Part shown: piece by piece, positions 54,165 through 64,000 of the stretch
How positions within the stretch are numbered: position 1 is the first letter of the stretch
How the letters are laid out: each line of letters opens with the position of its first letter
Assembly: GCA_023079485.1 (NCBI GenBank)
Contig: CM041084.1
Coordinates: 67,799,709-67,863,708 of the forward strand
Direction: 5' to 3'
DNA: 64,000 nucleotides
DNA from: Archilochus colubris
Taxonomy: Eukaryota > Chordata > Aves > Apodiformes > Trochilidae
The notes under the pieces: model-generated
What the model was told of the DNA's origin: nothing
What the model saw: the letters and a program-made list of their open reading frames with translations, nothing else
The model's database searches: none
Made by a program: the position numbers and the translations under genes

Positions 54165-57100
54165 CTGAAAAGAGGGAAAAAAAAATCATCAGACGCTGAT
54201 TATGCAATGTATTCTGTGAGTATAAGTAATTAAAATACTTGTTGCCTTTTTCTTGCTCTTGGTTACCCAAGTGCAGAACCAAAGTAACTTAAGTACTATC
54301 CCTATGTATGTAATTCTGAATATGAACCAGAGACACAGTTGAAGCAACAAGCATACTAAATGAACCGCTTTGGGCAGGATAAACTAAGCTCAGAACAAAC
54401 TTTCACATCTTTCTTCTTTTGGTGGTGACCAGTCTTGGGAAACCAGCTGTAGGGTGTGAACATACCCAGTTCTTCTAGCACTTCTGTGAATTTTATTAAG
54501 TTTGTTTCTTCAAAGACCAAGCAGCACACAGGTGCAGAAACCTATAGGACTGTGAATGCTGTTAGCTACTGCTGTTTGGCCAGTGTAATGCTAGCTAGCT
54601 CTACCCAGGCCATGCAAATACAGAATTTGCTCACTATGAGACAAACAAGCAATGTATCTGCAGTAAAATCAGTAAAAGCTTTTCCTACTTTGCAACTAGA
54701 TAAAAATCAAGGCCAGAAATAAGCATGTTACTGAAAGTACGCTAAATTTAAGGTTTTCTTTCTGCTTCACAGTGGAACATGTCATCTCCAGTGCAACAAA
54801 GGAAGAAGGGAACCAGGTACTTAAGTATTAATTTCTGAGAACACTATTAGTCTGACTTCTTTTATGATAAACTGACATATGGGTGAGCACTTTAGCATGA
54901 AGACATGGAACAAGCTTCTTCACTTTTTATTGCATAGCAACTTCTAACACTGTTTTCTCCTTTGCTTGTTTTCCAAAGAGAAGCTAACAGATTCTGTGAG
55001 GACTTGCTTAAGTCAGCATCAGGAGAGTTTCAGAGCTCAGCAAAGCCTAAAGGATGACAGGTATTCTGAGCAGGGCATGTAACTATCAGAAATGGAATAA
55101 AACAGGTGCATGTGATTGTCAGGAAGTTCTCTTGTCCTCATCTTTCCTGTGGTATAGTGCATTTCTAAGAAGAGCTGGAGCTGACTTTGAGGTAAATATA
55201 TCACTCATTTTTTTTCACAAAGATGACACCAATGGAACAGTTCCCCACACTCTGCATTCATTAAAAAGGGTTTAGTTCTCTTCATTTTTTTTTAAGTGTT
55301 AATCAGCACAGTCTGTTATTAAGTAGTAATAGAGCTCTAATTTGTGTTAGTCTATGAAGAAAATTCAGGTGGTGAAATTCTAGCTTTTTATTGGAAGCAT
55401 TTCTGGAGATACCAGATGAAGCATATGGTGCCCCAAGATTTTTCTTGTTTATAAAGAAATATCTCTGAGCATAGTTGTACATTTTTTCTCATTCTGCTTT
55501 TCTTAAAAACACTGAAAATTCACTCGACAGTTGGAAAAGCAAAATCATTGATGTGATTGTTCACATCAACAAGGTGAGTCAAGCAAACATTGGTGTATCT
55601 TGTGCTTTCTGAGAACTGAGAATCTCCATTCATAGCACACAAACTCACTATCAAATGGGACGTCTCTCATAAGACAGAAATGAGTCTTATGTAATGGCTA
55701 TTAGAAAGAAAAAAATTGCTTGCTTCTGTAAATGTTAGGGAATGGTTCTGTCCGTGAATTAGAAAGTGGAAAAGGACCATGCTTGGTTTCTCTTGGAGAA
55801 CTTTTAGGAAGGAGTTTATGAAAATATTTATACTTTTTATTTTGCAAGAAAGGTCCAGCTAAACCTTTTGCATTGTAACTTGCTAGGGACATTTAGAATA
55901 GCTCTGTCCGTGGCAGGGAAAACTTATCCAAATATATATATATATATGTATATATTTATACTGTGGGTTTAAACCATTTCTTCAACAATGGTTTATAAAT
56001 AGTCCATCACATAACTTACCGAGAGCCTTTGATATGCTTGTGAATGTATTCTGCGTGAGCTTGGGGAACCAAAGGGTCTTTCTCACCGTGAATTATAAAT
56101 GTGGGACATCTAATATCTGGCAGCAACTCTTGGCAGATACTACCTAGGGAGAAAATTAATGAAGGTCACATTTCATCTTACAATAATATGAAAGACTGAA
56201 ACTGCTTTTGTAAAGGTCTGTGAACTTCACGGGGATCTAGCTATTGCCTCTCCTTGTGGATGTTACTTCACTGAAATTTGCTTCATTATTTAGCACAAAT
56301 GAACAGAGCAAATGAAGTACTTCTGTCCCACATTTCCACCAGGCTTTGTTAGTTCAAAGCAAACACATCTCTTTCCTGGCTTTGATTACAGCTTAGATGC
56401 TTGTGTCCTTCACATTTATGCTACATTTTGTTACACTGGTTACAAGGCCAAGTTGAAAGATTTGCTACTTTTAGCAACAAGTGTATTTAGGTTATATTCA
56501 TGCCCTTCCAACTTTGCAACCCTTCGCTGCCTGCAACGAATAAGCACTAATTACAATTTATACTAGACCTGTTTAGATGTTATTCTCCCTGCCCATTCAC
56601 CTTATAAAAACTGAAGACTAATTTTACGCTCATCAGTTTTAATTTCAGTAGAAGTAATTTTAATGCTTTTTCTTAGAGAATCTTCCCTTCCCCCCCTTCT
56701 TTTTTTTCCTCAGCCCTTGGTAAACCAGTTTACAAACTCTTTGCCCAACATCCCATGTAAGAGATTCTGTGTGCAAAATATACTCATACACATATATGAG
56801 CTTTATGTTCCATGTATGTTTGAGCATGTATCCTTACAGCTACCAGCAGCCATACAGCTAACACTCACACCTTATAATCACACCAATAAAGCACATTGTT
56901 TCACAGTTTTTTCCAATTGTTTGGTTCTTTATACAGTCTTGGTTTGCTGTTCTGCCAGCTAAATATCTTCATTTAGAACATTTAAAACTTGCATTGTTTT
57001 TTAGAAAAAATAACAAATTTAAGTTACTTACCTACAGATATATTTGGCAGTCAAACTATTATTTCCTACTTTCCAGGTCTTAAAACTGTTTTGTACCATA

Positions 57101-60100
57101 ACCACAAGATTATATTTACTCCAAAAACACAGAACAGATAAAAGAATCTTCATGGTTTCAGCATCCTGTAGCTTATTCAGTTTCATTGAGTGTTGGCACC
57201 TTCTGAAAATACAGTTCTTATAGGTTTTCACACTAAAAGCTGTCCCATTTAGGGCAAATAATCTTATTTCTCAAAAAAACTTGAGTTGTTTTTAACCAAT
57301 AGATGTTTTGCTGTCCTCCTTTCACCTCTGATGGCTTTTATTAACCCATTTACTTGCTTTTGACATTAATATTTTTTTGCAGAGTGTTTAATTCAAAGGA
57401 GGTCTGCTTGTGTTCAACATTGCCCCTCTTGACCTACTCCTGGGAAAGAACTGCAGTCTGGTGCAGCTCATCTTTGTAGGAAATGTTAGGCTTCTCCCAA
57501 TATCTGACCCTGTTAAAGCATTTAAGAATAATTCAGTTCCTTGTTACATGTCTCCAAGTGTGTTCTTTTTCACAGTCACTCCACTTCATGGTGTGTGCAT
57601 GTAGTAAAAGGATGTAACAGCAGAGTTTCACCAGTCTGAGCTTTGGGCTTAAGAATAAATTAGTTTTAAGGAGGTGTAATCTAGGAAGGGTAAAATAAAA
57701 TCAGATCATAAGTTGTTACATCTCTCTACTGTAAGAAATTCTAGTACCATATTGCTGGTATTTTATGGGAGAAATACAAAATGAAGGAGTATTTTCCTTG
57801 TAGTACCTGCTGCATCCTAACACATTTAATCTTCTGTCTTCTATTATGAGAGCTACAGGAAAATGTATGTAAGAGAACTGCAGACTCCTCATTTCATACA
57901 CTATTTGTTTATTTAGGACTTAATGTGTTCAGGTTAATTAAAAGCAATTTTCCTCTGAACTTAAACAGAACTTCAGGTTATTATTCAATGTATCCTTGGT
58001 GTCAGAAGTCTTTGTAGTACAAATTAACCTTTGTAGGTTAATTGAAGAAATCCTCTGAGATAAACATTTAATAATTATTACATTGTCTAGTTAAATTATA
58101 ATTTTTGGATTTTAAACACCCAGGCTATGTCAATATTGTTTTAAAACATGTTTTGTTACTTATGAGTTCCTAAAATCTGAACTTCCTTTTTTTATTAAAA
58201 AACCCCACCCCATTATATGCTGCTAGTTTTGAAATAATGCTTCAGCTGCCATTTGCAGAAACTAGAATGAATACACCTCACTTTGGGTATATCTTAAAAA
58301 TGTCACCAAGAGGTAATCTTTTGACACTGAGATAAGAGAAAAAAACTTGATCTAAATCCCTCCTTTTTATTCAGCACAAAAGCAATGATTTAATAATGCT
58401 TTGTGGTGGAACAAGAGGAGGAACTCATCAGCTAATGCTTCACATAGATGTGTTTTCCTCCTGTACCTTGGTGGTTCTGTGAACCATCTGCAAAGTAATT
58501 GCTTTAATCATGAGTGAGTCAGACCCAGCTTTTATGCAGAGTCCTTCCTTTACTGGCTGCTAGGAGTACTGTTTATATCCAGAACTGTCTGCTACTATAA
58601 TTGCTTCAGTTTAACATTGCAAAAGCCTTACCATCTGATTTTTCAGCAAAACGAGATATTCCATCTACCCAAGCCTCACAGGTTTTTGCAAAGTACTTAT
58701 GCCCATACATCTCTTCCAGTGGTTTCTTGACCTTTTCACTCCATTTTGAAACATCTCGGATGCCTGCATGAAATAACAGTGAACTATGTTATGTCCTTTC
58801 CAGCAACAAGATAAAACCCTGTACTGTCAACACCTAATAGGAGTAAGTTTTCAAACCAGACCACAGATAAGTATTTCAAACTTGAAACTGCACTGAATGG
58901 TTTTAAACAATTCTTAGCATGGAAAGGACATAAAAAAGGTAGTTTTATGGTCTCTGCCGGGGTCTTTCCAAATTGCAGAAGACCATCATGTTATTAGGGT
59001 CACAAGGAACAACAGAAGAAAAATAATAACCCAAGGACACAGTTATAAAAGTTTTGGTATTTCTTTCTGAAGGGCTTGCAGAAGAGGAGCTCAAGAAGGT
59101 ACCTGGTATATAAAAAGAGGACTGTTTTACAATAGTGTGCCAGAACTGGCAATTCTTTTTCAGATCCTTGAGCCTTTTGCTTTGGCTCATGGATGGAAGT
59201 TCTTCCATGGCTCCTACTGGTATTTTGAGGAAGGAAGCTCTTACTAAGGCATTCCAGCAGGCTGACATCATGGTACATTTGCCACAGTCTTACAGAAAAA
59301 CAAACAACTCTATTTAGTAGAGCCAGGTGACTCATGGCAGACAGGCTAAAGCTGTACAAATAATCTGACATTCTCGTTATTTACTTACAAAATGTACCTT
59401 TTTATTTTCCCCTAAAATTTTCCGTACTGCTCACAAACCAGACACCCACAAGGTGACTTTCACTAAATTATACTTCAGCTGTACAGCTTTGTATTGACAG
59501 CCCAAAACAATGTTAGTGCAGCGGAAGAACCTGAGACATCATTAAACAGCAATATATACCACTAGAAAAGCTTTTAATTAGTTTGAAATGAGAATTAAGG
59601 GAAGAAAGGAATGAGGTATTAATTAACAGACAGAACCTGCCCAACCAAATAAGCAAGGCTCCCTAAGCATGAAAGTCTTCTTAACACCATCTGATTTAAA
59701 ATGAGTTTGCTCACCCCAGGTTAGTTGTCATTGAACAGCTGTTTCCCTTATAGAATCTACTGCTTTATCTTTGTGGCTGGCTTTAAGTTAAGAAGAATGA
59801 AAGGAGAAAAGGCAATATTGAAAGGGGATAGATAACAAATAAAGACCTTTCTCTCCTACCAAACCCTTCATTGCAGCTGTGATGCATCGATGAGCTAATT
59901 GAAGAAGACTTGTGCTGCTACTCTCTGAGCTCTATCACCTAGAGAGAGACACTGAAAGCCCCAGTCCATGAAGAGACCAAACACCAGCACTGCTGTGGGT
60001 GCTCTGTACAAAGTAAGACTTCTTTGTTTTAATTAATATTTTTTTTTTAGCATTTCGGACTTTCTGCTAATACTAATTTGCAATTCATAACTATATAATA

Positions 60101-61255
60101 TATATAACATAATATAGTATATAACTTTATAAATTTAAAAGTGTGTAATGAAATAAAACAGCACTTACAGGCCTAAAAAGCACTTTGCTTACTCAACTAA
60201 AAAAATGCACTTCTGCTACCACCAATGAAAGTGCTTTAGCATTGGTGAAGGTAACTACACACATGCAATATATACACATAATTTAGTTGAAGCCAGTCAG
60301 ATTTCAGAGCTGGTATAACTCAAACTCCAATCGCTAAAACCAAACTATGTTAGGTTACATTTGTTGAGACCCTGCATGAGTAATTTTAACTTCTAATTTC
60401 AAAAGAAAACATGCTCTCTTTCTGAGCTCATTAGCAGGTGTTGCTACTTTCTTTTCGCTTGACAAATGATCAGATTCTATTTCATGTGAATGGAAAAGAT
60501 AAGAACCCCCCTGTTTCTTTATTTTGCAAAGTTTTGTAGCCACAATAATCAGTGTTAAAGGAATGCAAATTAGTAAGACATCCTGGAATACTTACTTGAG
60601 TGATTCATTTGCTTCCTGAAATATTTGCTTGTTTTCTTACTCTATGCATTATATAGGAGGCAAAAACTGTTATGTGCTATCCCAGTGATTTTTCTTTTAT
60701 TTAAAGATTGTGCAAGATGTGAGAAAGTAATCAAGGCTGGGGTCTATGGTATTATTTAGAAGTTATTTATATGAATTTGTTACATGAAACAAAATTTCTG
60801 AAAATTGCTGTTAAGCTATTGTACCTCATGGTTTTTAGCAGCATAAGTTTTTAAGGACTTGACAAAAATTCTATTGTATTACTCCTACAGTAATTAGTAG
60901 CAAGCTTCTCACTATAACTTTAATCCATCTCTATACTTAGCAATTTGGTGATTTTTTTGTCCTGCTCCTTTGGGTTTGCCGTGTCCTCAACTGTCTGCAC
61001 TTAGCTCCAACTTGGCTCTACTGAGTTACATGACTAGTTTCTTAGGTCAAGAAGAAATAAAAAAAAGTTCTTTTAGGTTATGATATTCAGTTTGTACATA
61101 CCATTATAAATTTTCACATCCTCTTGAGTAACGCTGGCGTTTGCTCCCCAGACAACCAGCTTGTGGATAAGAGTTGGATACTTTGCAGCTGCAATGAGTG
61201 CTGTGATTCCACCATCACTCCACCCCAACAAAGAGAACTTCTTAAATTTCAGTGC
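54077..61255 (-). CDS. BPHL: BPHL (valacyclovir hydrolase / biphenyl hydrolase-like), C-terminal four exons
   Basis: Minus-strand coding exons are 61255-61102, 58763-58632, 56143-56020 and 54164-54077, totalling 498 nt or 165 residues, matching human residues 127-291. BPHL is a mitochondrial alpha/beta-hydrolase serine esterase that cleaves amino-acid ester prodrugs such as valacyclovir; its natural substrate is unsettled. Visible features are the nucleophile elbow GWSDGG (Ser), the acid in HGEKDPLVP (Asp) and the base in AKHNLHLRFAEDF (His), so the whole catalytic triad is in this window. GISRFAEKSDG and WGANA lie in the lid region. All junctions have AG/GT signals and compatible phases. The N-terminal exons (targeting peptide, WDPRGYG region) are not found up to 64000 and must lie to the right. 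The gene is convergent with TUBB2A, as in mammals. Confidence 0.94.
54165..56019 (-). other. BPHL last intron
   Basis: Contains a TA-rich tract at 55931-55958. Nothing else was recognised. Confidence 0.8.
55931..55958. repeat. (TA)n microsatellite
   Basis: ATATATATATATATATGTATATAT tract in a BPHL intron. Confidence 0.8.
56020..56143 (-). CDS. BPHL: BPHL exon with catalytic Asp
   Basis: 124 nt, (G)SICQELLPDIRCPTF, then HGEKDPLVPQAHAEYIHKH and KGS plus two bases. Acceptor TCCCTAG, donor GTAAGT. Confidence 0.93.
56144..58631 (-). other. BPHL intron
   Basis: AT-rich, no recognised repeats or exons. Confidence 0.8.
58632..58763 (-). CDS. BPHL: BPHL lid-region exon
   Basis: 132 nt, (G)IRDVSKWSEKVKKPLEE ... 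AEKSD plus one base. Acceptor CATGCAG, donor GTAAGG. Confidence 0.93.
58764..61101 (-). other. BPHL intron
   Basis: AT-rich intron sequence with no recognised features. Confidence 0.8.
61102..61255 (-). CDS. BPHL: BPHL exon with catalytic Ser
   Basis: 154 nt, ALKFKKFSLLGWSDGG ... VKIYN plus one base, donor GTATGT. The acceptor ACAAATCAAG is poor in pyrimidines right at the junction, so the 5' edge is slightly uncertain. Confidence 0.88.
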
Positions 61256-64000
61256 CTTGATTTGTACAAGAAAGTTATATGCAAATAATCCGCTGGTTTA
61301 ACAAAAATATTAACTTTTTCCTGAAAATTAACTGTACATATTTAGATATAACACTACATAGTTTAACTATGGTTGGCTTTCATATTTACAAAATATAATT
61401 TTCCTGCTATACATAAAAATACTTAGGAAAAGGTCAGATAGTTAGAAAACAATAAATTATACCTGCCCTGCCAATTACTGCAATTATTTAATGAAACCAG
61501 CAGTAGCCATATTAGATTCTTGCTGCATTTAAAAAGCCCTCTTGACATTAAGATGTGTTTGTTTACAACAGAGAGTAAAGACCTTCTGAGAGCATGATGG
61601 TGTTGAGATCTGTAGTTTCTCTTGATGTAATGTTAGCTTATAGTTTGGGATGCTAGGTAACCCAAGGCCAAGATGAACTTCAGAAAAATAAAATTTTAAG
61701 ATTTTAAAAATGGAATCCAGTGATCTAATTTACTGATGCTAGAGGAATTTAAAAAAATATCTGCTCAGTAGAAGCCAAAAAATACTGAAGTATTTGCTAA
61801 ATGATTGTTTCAAATCTTGGTGCTTATTTCACATTTTCTGAAGCTTTTAAGTGTACACTTTAAATGTTACTTTGTGGTGAGTTCTAAATCAAACATTAAT
61901 AATGAAATTCCTCTTTCTTGAAAAGGAAGATTGAGGGCAAAAATTATGACAGCCAAGACCTTAGTTCAGTCTGACTGGCAATACTTTCCACTAGAACTTG
62001 AAACTCTTACTTTCACATACACCACAATCTGTGGCAGGGGGTACCAGCAGGGTACACAGGTTTTAGTGTGTCTAACATTCAGCGGGCAAAGGATGGGAAA
62101 GGTAAAAGCATTCAGGGACAAATATCAGAAGGTTATAACAGGGGCCAAATTCAGTAGATAAGCAGTATTTGCAGTTTTGCAAACAGAAGTCTCAATTCCT
62201 GAACTTTCACAAACAAACATACAGGCTTCAAAGGGCTTTTTTGTTCTGTTTTCCCCAAGAAATTACTGCCTTTTATATCTGATTACGAAAGGTGTTTTAC
62301 TTTTGGAGGAAAAAGAGCAAGTTGTTTTGGTTCTTGGTGTTTTGTCGTTGGAAGACCAGGCCTCTTTTCTTTGGACAGAAGAATGTAAAAATACAGGCAA
62401 TGAGAGAAACAACTGCAGGGAGAGAAAAATAATTTCTAGACTACTTGTAAACTCCATGCTCAAATGTTGCATAATTCTATCAGTCAACTCAATACCTAGC
62501 AAACTTCTACTTCTATCAGGCTTTTCTGATTTTGGCTTCTTCTTTGGTATTAGGTTCATTGTATTTTTGCTCAATATTAGATTCTACTCTGCTAAGCTAT
62601 AATTACTAAACAGAAAAGAAACAGGGTACGGGAAAGAAAAGGACATGTAAAGGAAGAGCTGACAACAAGAAAAGAAAATACTGAATTTTAGCAGCTGATC
62701 ATAAGTTGGCCTTGGATGAAAAAGTAGTTATCTGTGACCAATTTTTCAGTATCATGCTGCTGAAGGATTATTGCTGTCTTTGCAAGTTCCAGTGCTTGTA
62801 AAGCTTAAGTTTTTGCTGCTGCTGTTCCTTATTACCAGTAGCAAAATACGGATCTCAAAGTTGGCTGATGGGTGACATAGCTGATTAAAATTTTTGTACT
62901 TCATGCAATGTTATTTGTCAATGCCTCATCTGATATCTATTTGGCCTCCAGTATTTCTCTTGTTTGCTAGCCATTATCTTGATATATTCTTTGGGATGTC
63001 TCAGGATGCCTTTCCAGCAAGAGGAATTTTATTTACCCTTTACAGCCTTCAAAAAAAAACCCAAAAAAACCACCAAAAAACCCCAACCACCCAAAAACAA
63101 ACGCAAAAAAATGGTTGGATACGGTATGCATGTGTACTTGCCTCAGTCTTAGAGTACAGGCCTCTACCTAACATGAGCAATAACCTGAGAGCTGGTTGCA
63201 CAGATTAATTCTGTGGGTGATTTTGTGCTGCCTTCACCTTGTAAGTGAACAAAATCCCTTTGGAAATCTCCTTCTCCACCCAGGCTTATGTTAAAATGCA
63301 ATCAAGTGATCACAGGTGCTGCGACATAAATAATTTGCAGCAGTGAATATTATAGCAAGGACACAGCGAGTAAGGGTTGCAATTGATCTACAAAAAGTTG
63401 GAGAAGCCCAAGCCCATCTCTTCACTGGGACAGGAACTCTGAGGAGTAAGAACCACTTAAATGTCAACACGAATTATTTACATAATGATTGTTTTAATGC
63501 TACTGGCCCTTGCTGTTAGATATTGAGGTGGAATGCAACACAGTGGACTTATTTGCATTATAATTCTTTTCTTTCAAGAAAACCCTTTCACAGAACACAT
63601 ACAGAGCAGTGTCACCTGCATCAAGGTGCTAAATACTCTGCAGAATTTCAGCTTTTGTTATGGCACAGAAACTTTGCAGTACTCACAGCTACAGAACAGG
63701 TACCAGAATCTGAATGCACCCTAGAATAAAGGTTCTGAAGGCTCATGTATACAGATAGGTTTTCTGGCTGAGGGTAGGTCATATGATGTATGCAATCCAT
63801 ATATCGTATAAAGCCCTCTGAGGGTGTTATTACTTATTCTGGAAATCCTAGTTGGAATGATTCCTTGAGATTTGTGCAATCCTTTATATGCCATGCTAAA
63901 ATAAAAGGAAGATACCCATGCTTAGAAAGATTTTAGTGATTTGTCATTATATGCTTGTATCAATAAACATCTTTAAAAAAACCCAGGATGCTACAACTCA
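61256..64000 (-). other. BPHL intron (partial) to window edge
   Basis: No exon encoding the upstream BPHL segment was found. An A/C-rich low-complexity tract lies at about 63049-63112. Confidence 0.65.
63049..63112. repeat. A/C-rich low-complexity tract
   Basis: Repeated CAAAAAA/CCAAAA-type units on the plus strand. Confidence 0.85.

Overview
The window looks like bird nuclear DNA. It has vertebrate genes split by GT-AG introns, CpG islands at promoters, CR1 LINE fragments ending in the avian ATTCTATG-type tail repeat, and an ERVL-like LTR remnant. The gene order matches the vertebrate SLC22A23 - PSMG4 - TUBB2B - TUBB2A - BPHL block (human 6p25.2). I see no bacterial, viral or novel defence-type system. 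The species cannot be fixed from sequence reading alone.

Layout: (1) 1-13.26 kb holds the last three coding exons of SLC22A23 (+), including a 33-nt microexon, and a 4-kb 3'UTR. (2) 14.39-20.38 kb holds the complete three-exon PSMG4 gene (-), tail-to-tail with SLC22A23. Its CpG-island promoter abuts two oppositely oriented CR1 fragments (20.59-22.02 kb). (3) 22-33.4 kb is intergenic, with microsatellites and some possibly conserved non-coding blocks. (4) 33.4-37.7 kb is a CpG island followed by a complete four-exon class II beta-tubulin gene, TUBB2B by position. (5) 37.7-50.8 kb is intergenic. It contains a nested retroelement cluster (45.8-50.0 kb): an old antisense CR1 interrupted by an ERVL-like LTR, which is itself interrupted by a sense CR1. 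(6) 50.8-53.8 kb is the second complete class II beta-tubulin gene, TUBB2A by position. (7) 53.8-64 kb holds the last four coding exons of BPHL (-), tail-to-tail with TUBB2A. Its 5' exons lie beyond the right edge.

The two tubulin genes share an exon plan of 57/109/111/1061 coding bases, encode 445 residues each and differ by one residue (Thr55/Ala55). Exon 3 is identical and exon 4 differs at 11 synonymous sites, while exon 2 differs at 6 of 109 bases. The similarity includes intron 3 and the end of intron 2 and stops at the stop codon. This points to gene conversion. The promoters share an inverted CCAAT box, a CRE-like site and an unusual TTTAAG TATA-like box. The genes are otherwise unrelated in function: a transporter-family membrane protein, a proteasome assembly chaperone, two tubulins and a mitochondrial hydrolase.
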